From the NCBI GenBank assembly GCA_020638975.1, contig JACKHN010000002.1, forward strand, positions 496,001 to 560,000: a stretch of 64,000 bases of DNA, in the 5' to 3' direction. Numbering within the stretch: the first letter of the stretch is position 1; every line of letters starts with the position of its first letter. The position numbers were made by a program, and so were the translations under genes. The notes under the pieces were generated by a model that had not been told where the DNA came from, did no database searches, and saw only the letters and a list, made by a program, of their open reading frames with translations. This stretch comes from Planctomycetaceae bacterium (GTDB lineage: Bacteria; Planctomycetota; Planctomycetia; Pirellulales; Pirellulaceae). This document shows positions 33,405 through 41,885 of the stretch, piece by piece.

Positions 33405-34415
33405 GTGATTCGCCAAACAATTATTCGCGCCTTGCTGTTGGTGCTGGCACTGCTCGCCGGTTCGCCGGAGCTATCGGCTCAGGAATGGGCCAAGAAGATG
33501 TTCAAGACGACTTCCCATGACTTTGGGTCCGTCGCTCGTGGCGCTAAGGCGGAATTCTCGTTTGAATTCGAGAACTTGTATGAAGAGGATTTGCACGTCG
33601 CCAGCGTGCGGAGCAGTTGCGGATGCACTACGCCAACGATTACGAAACGCGACTTAAAGACTTTCGAAAAGTCGCAGATCGTGGCCACCTATAACACGCG
33701 ATCCTTTCTCGGTCAGAAAGGGGCCACGGTTACTGTCGTGATTGATAAGCCGTACTATGCCGAAGTGCAATTGAGCGTCGAGGGCTATATTCGCAGTGAT
33801 GTCGTGTTTGATCCCGGCGAAGTGAACTTTGGCGAAGTGGAGCAATACAACGCTGCCGAAAAGAAGCTGACGGTCACTTACGCTGGCCGTTCGGATTGGA
33901 AAATTACGGACGTTCGGAGCGCGAACGAGCACTTTGAGGTCGAACTAGCCGAAAAGGAACGGAGCGGCGGTCGTGTGGCCTACGATATGATCGTTCGCTT
34001 GACCAATGGCGCGCCGTCTGGATACTTCCAGGATCAACTTAACATAATTACGGATGATTCGGGTTCGAAATCGATACCTGTTCTCGTTCAAGGCAGCGTC
34101 GTCTCGCCGCTCACCGTGAGCCCAGCTTCGCTGATACTCGGAACGCTTGAGCCCGGCCAAATTGTAAAGAAACAGTTGATTGTGCGCGGCAATCGACCGT
34201 TCCGAATTCTTCGTATCGAGTGCTCGGATGGCTGTTTTTCGTTCGATCCTCCAGGGCAAGAACCGAAGCAGTTACACTTTATTCCCGTCACATTCACAGC
34301 AGACGCGTCGGGAGTTGTCTCGCAGTCGATCACGATTCAAACGGATCTCGGCAACGGAGCCATCGCCAGCTGTGTTGCGGCCGGGACCGTCCGTGATTCC
34401 GCAGGTGCGGAGTAG
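33405..34415 (+). CDS. Secreted DUF1573-domain protein
   Basis: 336 residues from a GTG at 33405 with AGGAAGG upstream. Sec signal peptide RQTIIRALLLVLALLAG, cleaved near LSAQ. DUF1573 (about 36-135) has the typical HDFGSVARGAKAEFSFEFEN and the SSCGCTTP motif; a second Ig-like beta domain and a third with GTLEPGQIVKKQ follow. These are Ig-fold, possibly ASPM-SPD-2-Hydin-related, extracytoplasmic proteins with unknown activity. The 292 bp before the start hold no gene and no clear promoter. Confidence 0.88.
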   Translation: MIRQTIIRALLLVLALLAGSPELSAQEWAKKMFKTTSHDFGSVARGAKAEFSFEFENLYEEDLHVASVRSSCGCTTPTITKRDLKTFEKSQIVATYNTRSFLGQKGATVTVVIDKPYYAEVQLSVEGYIRSDVVFDPGEVNFGEVEQYNAAEKKLTVTYAGRSDWKITDVRSANEHFEVELAEKERSGGRVAYDMIVRLTNGAPSGYFQDQLNIITDDSGSKSIPVLVQGSVVSPLTVSPASLILGTLEPGQIVKKQLIVRGNRPFRILRIECSDGCFSFDPPGQEPKQLHFIPVTFTADASGVVSQSITIQTDLGNGAIASCVAAGTVRDSAGAE

Positions 34416-34416
34416 G

Positions 34417-35679
34417 TCAGCGCACCAACGAAGTTCTAGTGCGTGTTGCAGTGTGCTCTGGCCCGCCCCGAAGTAGCTCGTCGAAGCTAACCGAAACGGG
34501 TTGCGACTCATTCGTGTAGCAATTCGCAAAACTCTTTTCAGTTATCGCACCAACTTCGATGTAGTCGCGAGACACGACGCGGGTCGGGACTTCCAACACC
34601 GCTTCGTCCGCCGCATCAAACTCGGCGACGACGACCTCGGCGATTGGTTGTTGCAAGCGGTCGCGATCGATAATCTCCGTCGGATCAACGTTTAACCAAG
34701 TGGCACGCATTTCGCTCGGTACCGCCTCGCGCCACAACGACAAAATTGTGTCCGCCGAGATGTAAGGATTCCCCTGATCGTTGCCAGGCTGACCCGGTTG
34801 CTTTGGGCTGAGCGGCACCCACAGCATGTCGATCGCCGAGCTATCGTGGAAAAAGCTGCCCCCCACGATCTTCCCGTCTGCGTCCAGGTCGAGCATGTAG
34901 TGGAAGTATTTGACTTCTTCGATGCGTGGACTCTCGTCCCATTCCATACGACTGTCCGCTGCGTACACGACATTCATCGTTACCTCGACTTGCCGGGATG
35001 TCTTCTTGGCTGCAGAAGCGGCGTAAGCATAAGCGGGATAATTCCATTTCTCTTCGCCCGGCTCTGCTTCGATTCCGAGAGGATGCTCACCTCGACCAAG
35101 CCAGTTGGTGATGATCGCATGGAATGCCGCCGCGCCGATCGGAGCTTCGTTCTCACCCGCCAAAACAACGTGTTCGTTGTACATATAAAGTTCTGCCAGC
35201 AGCGCCTTGATGTCCGCCGGCGAGAACGTCACACCGTTCCTCGTGACACTATGTACCGGCTCGGCATGGCGGATCGCTGCCGAGGTCCAGCCGTTGCAGT
35301 GTCCGTACCAGTCTGGCGTCTCTTTCATCTTGAATAGCTTGCCAAAGAATCCGTCGACGGGCTCTTTAAAGGCCGTTGTATCCCACTTCTCGTGATCAGA
35401 GGCTTGCATTCGTCCGCCGTTGAACGCACGGTCGTACTTCCGAAGCGATTGAACGGTCCCACCTTCGGTGTCTGGGTAGATGTAACCCGAGTAGGGAATC
35501 CGCTGAGTTTGGACACCGCCGTCTAACGGAAGGTCGTCAAACTTCCAGGTAAAATCCGTTTCCCAGAGTTCCTGATAAACAGCATTTTGCTTTTCGACTT
35601 CCGTAGTGGGGATCACTTCGCCTAACGACGCGCCGGCTAGTATCAATAGAATGGTTGCCGTACTCATAGCCTGAAACAT
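34417..35679 (-). CDS. Secreted transglutaminase-elicitor-like protein (candidate cysteine acyltransferase)
   Basis: 420 residues (or 416 from the second Met). Signal peptide MSTATILLILAGASLGEV. The core resembles the TGase_elicitor family known from Phytophthora GP42: catalytic-type Cys in WYGHCNGW (C128), a His in AAFHAIITNW (H187), and conserved Trp/Asp stretches. If active it would cross-link Gln and Lys side chains outside the cell. The C-terminal about 80 residues look like a separate beta domain. It is convergent with the DUF1573 gene (stops 1 bp apart). The family call rests on the Cys motif and overall plan. Confidence 0.6.
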   Translation of the reverse strand: MFQAMSTATILLILAGASLGEVIPTTEVEKQNAVYQELWETDFTWKFDDLPLDGGVQTQRIPYSGYIYPDTEGGTVQSLRKYDRAFNGGRMQASDHEKWDTTAFKEPVDGFFGKLFKMKETPDWYGHCNGWTSAAIRHAEPVHSVTRNGVTFSPADIKALLAELYMYNEHVVLAGENEAPIGAAAFHAIITNWLGRGEHPLGIEAEPGEEKWNYPAYAYAASAAKKTSRQVEVTMNVVYAADSRMEWDESPRIEEVKYFHYMLDLDADGKIVGGSFFHDSSAIDMLWVPLSPKQPGQPGNDQGNPYISADTILSLWREAVPSEMRATWLNVDPTEIIDRDRLQQPIAEVVVAEFDAADEAVLEVPTRVVSRDYIEVGAITEKSFANCYTNESQPVSVSFDELLRGGPEHTATRTRTSLVR

Positions 35680-36254
35680 CCTCCGTGACTGAGCCAGTAT
35701 CCGTATGAAACGCCTGTTTGGTTACTTTGCACGAGCCACCAGCTCTGAAGCAAAACGGCATCGCTGCTCCCTCTTGCCGTCTAGAAGGAGAGCGCACAGG
35801 TATTAGTCGATAAGATTGAACCATCGGCAACACGGAATCGAATTGTTCTAGTGTTGTCGAGTAAATACACCTTTGCCGGATCGAACGATTGTGCGTATTG
35901 TTTCGAATCCAACGCAATCGCCCGCTCGTCATCGGAATGAGATCGCCGCAATGATTTGGTGAATTATCGACGTGGTCGATTCAACTTGGAACTTGCCAGC
36001 CTGCCAACGTATCCGAATCAGGATTCGCAGCACTCCGTTAAAAAAGGCCGTTTTGTTGAATTACGCACCCTGTTTGGCCGGCTTTCTTGGTCCGGCGGTT
36101 ACTTCTGGGCTGGATTGTCGCACTTTGGCAAAGTAACCTATTTTAAAGCATACTTGCTACTAATGGATGAACGCTGCAACTCAACGCAACCGCTTCGTTC
36201 CCGCCCACCCCACCCGCCTGTGAAACTTCGAGTAGCAACCAACGAGGTACTCCG
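35680..36254. other. 575-bp non-coding stretch upstream of the LRR gene
   Basis: It holds no gene that I can support and no palindromic element of the families seen elsewhere. A 100-codon frame (35956-36258) ends in ATGA with the LRR start but starts with TTG and has a non-protein-like composition. The GAGG at about 36244 is a plausible ribosome-binding site for the LRR gene. A promoter is expected here, but no consensus is evident. Confidence 0.4.
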
Positions 36255-37088
36255 ATGAGATGGTCGATCGTCTGTACAGTTCTTTCGATCTCGATGTTGT
36301 CGCTAGTGTCGGACCTAACGGCTCAGCAATCGATCTTCCCCGACAAGGCGTTGGAAGCGGTCGTTCGCAACTACGTCTTCGAGAAACGCAACAACGACCA
36401 ACCGATTGTCGAAGACGATGTCGTAAACATTTCGACAATCAAGGGACACAACAAGGGGATCAAAGATCTGACAGGATTAGAGAAGTGCCGCAGTTTGGCG
36501 CTGCTGGATTTGGCTGGAAACGAAGTCACGAAGATCGATGCCATCGCTGGCTTGAAGAACATCCAATCACTCGACTTGTCTAAGAATAAGATCACTGACA
36601 TCTCGCCGATCGCGGGCCTAACAAAGTTGCAGTACCTGCAACTTTCTGACAATCAGATCACCGATCTGTCAGCCGTTTCGAGACTCGAGAACCTGCGATC
36701 GCTTTACATCTCGAACAACAAGATTCAGAATCTCGCACCCGTCGCAAGCTTGAAGAAGATGTGGTCGCTGTACGCCGACGGCAACCAGATCGCTGATCTT
36801 GGACCGCTGGCCAGCACGGACAAGCTCGATTCGCTCGACATCCGCGGAAATCAAGTCGCCGATCTATCGCCACTGCGAGGCCGAGAGAGTTGGAAGTTCC
36901 TTTTCCTTGATAACAACAAAGTCACCGATATAAGTGTACTGGTCCAAACCGCCAAGGCCGCCAACGCCAAACCCGATCGATCCGCTTCATTTTGGCAAGT
37001 ATTTCTTGCAGGCAACCCTTTGAGCGATGCCGCCAAGACGCAGCAACTCGCCGAACTGAAGAATCAAACGAAAGTCGTCGACTTCTAG
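36255..37088 (+). CDS. Secreted leucine-rich-repeat protein (internalin-like repeats)
   Basis: 277 residues. Sec signal peptide of about 23 residues (ending TAQQ). The N-terminal region (25-62) resembles the cap found in internalin-type proteins (FPDKALEAVVRNYVF). About seven repeats of about 22 residues lie between 64 and 230, of form L-x-x-L-x-L-x-x-N-x-I-x-D-I-x-P-I-A-G-L. No transmembrane anchor or LPxTG is seen, so it is probably released or surface-associated. It would be a binding protein with unknown ligand. It is convergent with the kinase gene, stops 2 bp apart. Confidence 0.9.
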   Translation: MRWSIVCTVLSISMLSLVSDLTAQQSIFPDKALEAVVRNYVFEKRNNDQPIVEDDVVNISTIKGHNKGIKDLTGLEKCRSLALLDLAGNEVTKIDAIAGLKNIQSLDLSKNKITDISPIAGLTKLQYLQLSDNQITDLSAVSRLENLRSLYISNNKIQNLAPVASLKKMWSLYADGNQIADLGPLASTDKLDSLDIRGNQVADLSPLRGRESWKFLFLDNNKVTDISVLVQTAKAANAKPDRSASFWQVFLAGNPLSDAAKTQQLAELKNQTKVVDF

Positions 37089-37090
37089 GC

Positions 37091-38026
37091 TTAGTTGCAG
37101 ACCGCCATCCGTATTGCCCCAACGACAGCATGCTCGACGAACGTGACTGGGGCAATACCGACGCTTCGCGCGGCGAGCGAGCGCAACAAGCGTTCTCGGT
37201 AGGCTTCCTGATTGAGAATCACGCCGCCCGTCAAAGCGAGCGGAACGGACCTCTTGGTGAGTGCAAGTTGCCTTACGACAGACTCAATCATCGCCGCTAA
37301 ACTTTCGGCGGACTTGTCGATGATGTATCGGGCCACTTCATCTCCGGCGGCGTCCGCAGCAAAGACGAGGTTGGCGTAAGTTGCGATCTGTGGACGGTCA
37401 ATATGCGGCGAATAGATCGCAGGGATCAGTTCATTGGCGTTCGAGACGCTGAACGCCTGAAGAAAAAGGTCGCACAATGTCGTTGCCGAGCCACGGCCAT
37501 CCGATGCGTGAGCAACGGCTCGCAGTCCGGCCACCGCAATCGCGTAGCCGCTGCCTTCGTCGCCGAACAATGGTCCCCAGCCTCCACAACGCGCGACTTG
37601 CCCCTCGCTATTTCTCCCGAACGCAACCGATCCCGTTCCCGCAACAAGTGCGACGCCACAACCATCGGCGGAGCCTACATAGATCAACGGTATCGCGTCG
37701 TTGGTCACGGTAATATGCTCGGCAAGTTGCTGCTGCTCGGCCCACGCCCGCAGCGGCACACGTTCCGCGTCACGATCGGCACCCGCGAGACCAATACAGA
37801 TGCTGGCGACCGAGCCTCGGTCGAGTTGCGCATCCTCGAACGCCAGCCGAATTGCCTGATCAATGTTCTGAATCGCGGGATCGAAGCCAACGGTGCGCAC
37901 ATTCGATGGACCGGCCTTGCCTCGCCCCAGCACATTCGCTTCGTCTGCGGCCTCGCGCGGCGCGAGCCAGGCAACCGTCTTCGTGCCGCCTCCATCAACG
38001 CCCAGCACTAGATCGCCGTGTTTCAT
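37091..38026 (-). CDS. BadF/BadG/BcrA/BcrD-type sugar kinase, probable N-acetylmuramic acid/N-acetylglucosamine kinase
   Basis: 311 residues. ASKHA-fold motifs: phosphate-1 GVDGGGTKT at the N-terminus, GTGSVAFG, then GWGPLFGDEGSGYAIA, which is typical of GlcNAc/MurNAc kinases including MurK. It would make MurNAc-6-phosphate in the cytoplasm. Its ATG overlaps the murQ stop (ATGA), and murQ consumes MurNAc-6P, which strongly supports the role. The sugar (MurNAc, GlcNAc or both) is inferred from context. Confidence 0.85.
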   Translation of the reverse strand: MKHGDLVLGVDGGGTKTVAWLAPREAADEANVLGRGKAGPSNVRTVGFDPAIQNIDQAIRLAFEDAQLDRGSVASICIGLAGADRDAERVPLRAWAEQQQLAEHITVTNDAIPLIYVGSADGCGVALVAGTGSVAFGRNSEGQVARCGGWGPLFGDEGSGYAIAVAGLRAVAHASDGRGSATTLCDLFLQAFSVSNANELIPAIYSPHIDRPQIATYANLVFAADAAGDEVARYIIDKSAESLAAMIESVVRQLALTKRSVPLALTGGVILNQEAYRERLLRSLAARSVGIAPVTFVEHAVVGAIRMAVCN

Positions 38027-38952
38027 GGCGTGGCTCGCGAATCCGCATCAAGAGCTTGCCGCAAGTGCCCCCCGGCAGCGTGAAGAAGCTGCCGCGCCGT
38101 GACCGGCGACACTGAACGCAGGTGTGCGACGATCGCGGTTTTTACTTCGCCATCGCAATCGGCAAGCAACTGTCCCGCCGCGGATGTATCGAGACTGGTT
38201 AACTCCGCAACAATCCGACGCGACCGAACTTGCAGTTTCGAATTCGACGCTCGCAAGTCAACCATTAGGTTTCCGAACGTCTTCCCCATCCGCACCATCG
38301 CTCCGGTCGTGAGCATGTTGAGCACGAGCTTAGTCGCCGTCCCGGCCTTCAGCCGCGTCGAGCCACTGATCACTTCCGGACCGACGATAGGTGTGATCAT
38401 GATCTTCGCTAGACGCGATAGATCGCAAGCGTCGTTGCAGCTGAATCCAATGGTGAATGCGCCGAGTTGATTGGCATACTGCAATCCACCGATCACGTAA
38501 GGTGTTCGTCCGCTAGTCGCGATGCCGACCAGGACGTCTTTGTCGGTCAAGTCAATCTCGCGGAGGTCGCGTTCGCCGTACTCGGGATGATCTTCGGCAC
38601 CTTCGATCGATCGCGTCAGGGCCTGATAGCCACCAGCGATCAAGCCGACCACCATCTCCGGCGGAGTACTAAAAGTCGGCGGGCATTCGCTGGCGTCGAG
38701 AACGCCTAAGCGGCCTGAAGTACCGGCACCCATATAGATCAGCCGTCCTCCCTCTCGAAGTCGTTCCGCAATCACATCCACCGCCCGAGCGATCGGCTCG
38801 GCAACGGCCGCGACCGCAGCAGCAATTCGTGCGTCCTCGGCGTTCATCAAGCGAACGATCTCGATTGCGGAGAGCGCATCGATGGCGGACGAAGCCGGAT
38901 TACGAGCTTCGGTCGTGAGCTGTTCGAGATTGGTTGGTTGTTCTTTATTCAT
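38023..38952 (-). CDS. murQ: N-acetylmuramic acid 6-phosphate etherase MurQ
   Basis: 309 residues from the ATG at 38952 (a TTG two codons earlier is possible). The SIS domain carries YMGAGTSGRLGVLDASECPP and the catalytic-type Glu in the ASECPP motif; IEGAEDH, VGIATSGRTPYVIGGL and KAGTATKLVLNMLTT follow, all diagnostic of MurQ. It cleaves the D-lactyl ether of MurNAc-6P to GlcNAc-6P and D-lactate. It overlaps the downstream kinase gene and is divergent from the symporter gene; a MITE-like element lies in the shared promoter region. Confidence 0.96.
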   Translation of the reverse strand: MNKEQPTNLEQLTTEARNPASSAIDALSAIEIVRLMNAEDARIAAAVAAVAEPIARAVDVIAERLREGGRLIYMGAGTSGRLGVLDASECPPTFSTPPEMVVGLIAGGYQALTRSIEGAEDHPEYGERDLREIDLTDKDVLVGIATSGRTPYVIGGLQYANQLGAFTIGFSCNDACDLSRLAKIMITPIVGPEVISGSTRLKAGTATKLVLNMLTTGAMVRMGKTFGNLMVDLRASNSKLQVRSRRIVAELTSLDTSAAGQLLADCDGEVKTAIVAHLRSVSPVTARQLLHAAGGHLRQALDADSRATP

Positions 38953-39013
38953 GGGCAACGCACAATACGCATTCTATCAAGCGACGTCTTGGTTGTTAGG
39001 GACTCGTACATTT

Positions 39014-39116
39014 GGTTAGTGGTACACTTTGCCGTAAGTCGGGCACTCCTGCCCGACAAACGACGGCCAAGAGTGGCCGTCCTACCTTTCTGGAATTTCA
39101 AACTTGTACCACTACC
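39014..39116 (+). mobile_element. About 100-bp MITE-like element, two-hairpin core, with flanking direct repeats (copy 2)
   Basis: Ends TTAGTGGTACACTTTG and CAAACTTGTACCACTACC are inverted copies. Core hairpins GTCGGGCACTCCTGCCCGAC and GACGGCCAAGAGTGGCCGTC match the copies at 8529 and 52264. TACATTTGG occurs at 39007-39015 and 39117-39125; because the ends begin with GG the duplication is 7 to 9 bp. It sits in the 213-bp divergent promoter region between murQ and the symporter gene. Confidence 0.75.
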
Positions 39117-39165
39117 TACATTTGGGCGCTCAGCCTGACGTATCATTACAGCGGAAGGATAGTAC

Positions 39166-40668
39166 TTGAATCTAGCAATCGGGACTGTTGACGCGACGAT
39201 CCTCATCGCCTACCTGATCGGGGTCGTGTTATTGGGTGTCTGGATCGGTCGTGGCCGCAAGGATCTGTCGACCTACTTGCTGGGCGGACGCGACCTGCCT
39301 TGGTGGGCTATCCTTGGCTCGATCGTCGCTACGGAAACCAGCACGGCGACCTTTCTCAGTGTGCCCGGCATTGCGTTCGCCCAGCAAGGCGACTTGCGGT
39401 TTTTACAAATTGCTTTCGGCTTTCTGTGCGGTCGGATTATCGTCGCATTTCTCCTGCTGCCGCAGTACTTCCAAGGCGAACTCTATTCGGCCTACGAAGT
39501 GTTGGAGAAGCGGTTCGGCGGAGCTACGCAACGAGTCGCTTCGTTGATGTTCTTGGTGGCTCGCAATTTGGGAGACGGCTTGCGATTGTTTTTGGCAGGC
39601 ATCGCAATGGAGAAAGTTATCGGGCTTGATCTGCACGTATGCATCGCGTTGATCGGAATCGCCACCATCATCTACACCTTCTTCGGAGGCATGAAAGCAG
39701 TCGTATGGAGCGATTGCATTCAGTTCGTGGTCTACGTAGGTGGTGGAATTCTCGCGTTACTGATTCTAGTACGCTCGTTTCCCGGCGGTTGGAGCGAGCT
39801 AGTAGCGTTTGGCGAAGCGACGGGCAGGTTACAGCTGTTCGACTTCCGCTTCTTACCCGCCGAAGGGTTCTCGTTATGGACCGAGCCGTTCACGTTCTGG
39901 GCAGGTTTGCTCGGCGGAACTGTCTTGACGCTCGGGACGCACGGTACCGACCAGATGATGGTGCAACGCTACTTGTGCGCCCGAAACCAACAACAAGCTG
40001 CACTGGCTCTGATCTTGAGCGGTTGTGTTATCGTCGTACAGTTCGCCCTGTTCCTGCTGCTGGGGATTGCGTTGGCGTGTTTCTACACCAAGGTTTCACC
40101 TCAGGTGTTCGAGTACAACGACGAAGTCTTCGCAACGTTCATTGTCGAGCATCTGCCAGTCGGATTAATCGGCGTCACGCTCGCCGCCGTCTTTGCTGCG
40201 GCGATGTCGACGCTGTCGAGTTCACTCAACTCGTCGGCCTCAGCCGCAGTGAACGATATCTATCAACCAAGAGGAAAGCAGAAGGACGACGAAGCTTCAT
40301 CCGCCCTTCGGCTCAAGCTCAGTCGCTTTCTAACCATCCTCTTTGGCATCGTGCAAATCGGTGTTGGCATCGGGGCAAGCTATATCTCGCGGAGCGTCGT
40401 CAACGATGCTTTGGCGATTGCAGGTTTTACGGCAGGTATTCTGCTGGGCATCTTCTCGTTAGGAATCCTCACGAAACGCACAAACCAGCGAGGTGCTTTG
40501 ATTGGGATCTTGGCCGGGATCGCCGTACTCAGCTATATCAAGTTCGGAACGTCGACGGCGTGGACGTGGTATGCGATCATTGGTGCTGTGACGACTTTCA
40601 CTGTCGGTTATGGAATAAGCGTGCTCTTTCCCAATTCGTCTGCCGACTCGCAAGAAGAGGTTTCGTAA
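39166..40668 (+). CDS. Sodium:solute symporter (SSS family), probable amino-sugar transporter
   Basis: 500 residues from a TTG at 39166 with GGAAGGA 7 nt upstream; it gives the expected N-terminus (TILIAYLIGVVLLGVWIGRG). SSS landmarks are AIVATETSTATFLSVPGIAF-like stretches, GTHGTDQMMVQRYL and AAAMSTLSSSLNSSASA, the last being the conserved Na+/substrate region. Twelve or more helices. It would bring in a sugar such as MurNAc or muropeptide-derived sugar; this is inferred from flanking murQ, kinase and NamZ genes. Its stop overlaps the next ATG (TAATG). Confidence 0.88.
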   Translation: MNLAIGTVDATILIAYLIGVVLLGVWIGRGRKDLSTYLLGGRDLPWWAILGSIVATETSTATFLSVPGIAFAQQGDLRFLQIAFGFLCGRIIVAFLLLPQYFQGELYSAYEVLEKRFGGATQRVASLMFLVARNLGDGLRLFLAGIAMEKVIGLDLHVCIALIGIATIIYTFFGGMKAVVWSDCIQFVVYVGGGILALLILVRSFPGGWSELVAFGEATGRLQLFDFRFLPAEGFSLWTEPFTFWAGLLGGTVLTLGTHGTDQMMVQRYLCARNQQQAALALILSGCVIVVQFALFLLLGIALACFYTKVSPQVFEYNDEVFATFIVEHLPVGLIGVTLAAVFAAAMSTLSSSLNSSASAAVNDIYQPRGKQKDDEASSALRLKLSRFLTILFGIVQIGVGIGASYISRSVVNDALAIAGFTAGILLGIFSLGILTKRTNQRGALIGILAGIAVLSYIKFGTSTAWTWYAIIGAVTTFTVGYGISVLFPNSSADSQEEVS

Positions 40669-41885
40669 TGATTCGCCATATGATGTTCGCGTTGTCGGTC
40701 GCCGTTGCCCTGGATAGCCAGTCGGTTGCTCAAGTCTCCGAGCACGAGAGTGGCAACGCACTCGCGGGGATCGATGTATTACAGCGAGACGGATTTCGCC
40801 AACTAGCAGGCCGAAACGTCGGCTTGATAACAAATCACACTGGTGTTAATCGAGATGGGATCTCGGCCGTTGAGTTGCTTCACGCCGCAAAGCAGGTGAA
40901 TCTCGTGGCACTGTTCAGTCCGGAACATGGCTTTGCGGGGAAACTGGATCAGGCCAGGATCGGGGACGCTCAAGATAAAACCACCGGGTTGAAGATTCAC
41001 AGCTTGTACGGTGCCACGCGAGCACCAACGCCGGAGAGCTTGCAAGGCATCGACACGCTTGTGTTCGATATTCAGGATATCGGCACACGGTTCTACACGT
41101 ACATTTCGACGATGGGTGAAGCGATGAAGGCGGCTGCGGACCAAGGTATCCGCTTCGTCGTATTGGATCGCCCCAACCCGATTGGTGGCATCGATGTGCA
41201 GGGCCCGGTACTTGATTCCGGAAGCGAGTCGTTCGTCGGCTTTCATGCGATTCCCGTGCGACACGGCATGACGGCGGGAGAACTCGCGAGAATGTTCAAC
41301 GCCGAGTTGCAATTGGGACTGGACTTGGAACTCATCGCCGTCGAAGGCTGGCGACGGAGCGAGTTTTTCGATGCGACAGGTTTGGTCTGGACGAACCCAT
41401 CTCCAAATATGCGTAGTCTGACACAGGCACACTTGTATCCCGGCATCGGTCTGTTAGAAACGACGAACTTGTCAGTAGGCCGCGGTACGGATACGCCATT
41501 CGAATTGATTGGCGCTCCGTGGATTGAGCCCCGCGAACTCGCCCGTGAACTGAACTTGGCAGATCTCGCCGGCATTCGTTTCGTTCCGATTCGCTTCACG
41601 CCGGATGATAGTAAGTTCAAGGACGAACAGTGTGGCGGTGTCAACTTTGTGGTGACAAACCGCGAGAGGTTCGATCCACTGACAACGGGCCTGACGATCG
41701 CGATCACGCTTCATCGACTCTATCCGGACGACTGGGAAACGGGCTCGCTAAATCGGCTGCTTTCTCATGTAGCGACTCGCGATGCGATTCTCGCCGGCAA
41801 GTCGTTGGTCGAGATCCGAGAAGGATATGACGCTGGATTACGGGACTTCGTGAAGCGTCGCGAGGCCTACCTCATCTATGACTAA
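40668..41885 (+). CDS. namZ: Exported NamZ-type exo-beta-N-acetylmuramidase (DUF1343)
   Basis: 405 residues from the ATG at 40668 with AGAGG upstream and a stop overlap with the symporter. Signal peptide of about 20-22 residues (MMFALSVAVALDSQSVAQ). The DUF1343 core has LITNHTGVNRDG, LFSPEHGFAG, FDIQDIGTRFYTYI, VLDRPNPIGG, VRHGMTAGE and ETTNLSVGRGTDTPFE, matching NamZ (GH171). NamZ releases MurNAc from the non-reducing end of peptidoglycan fragments. It is expected outside the cytoplasm. An in-frame extension upstream of 40668 overlaps the symporter and is not real. Confidence 0.9.
   Translation: MIRHMMFALSVAVALDSQSVAQVSEHESGNALAGIDVLQRDGFRQLAGRNVGLITNHTGVNRDGISAVELLHAAKQVNLVALFSPEHGFAGKLDQARIGDAQDKTTGLKIHSLYGATRAPTPESLQGIDTLVFDIQDIGTRFYTYISTMGEAMKAAADQGIRFVVLDRPNPIGGIDVQGPVLDSGSESFVGFHAIPVRHGMTAGELARMFNAELQLGLDLELIAVEGWRRSEFFDATGLVWTNPSPNMRSLTQAHLYPGIGLLETTNLSVGRGTDTPFELIGAPWIEPRELARELNLADLAGIRFVPIRFTPDDSKFKDEQCGGVNFVVTNRERFDPLTTGLTIAITLHRLYPDDWETGSLNRLLSHVATRDAILAGKSLVEIREGYDAGLRDFVKRREAYLIYD

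Noticed and set aside
35956..36258. 100-codon frame ending in ATGA with the LRR gene start
   Set aside because: TTG start without ribosome-binding site and a composition unlike a protein; the stop overlap is probably chance.
39639..40667. Long open frame running in from the symporter region to the first NamZ gene
   Set aside because: It overlaps the symporter in another frame, is rich in Arg/Ser/His like antisense-type translation, and only becomes NamZ-like after the ATG at 40668, where a ribosome-binding site and signal peptide occur.
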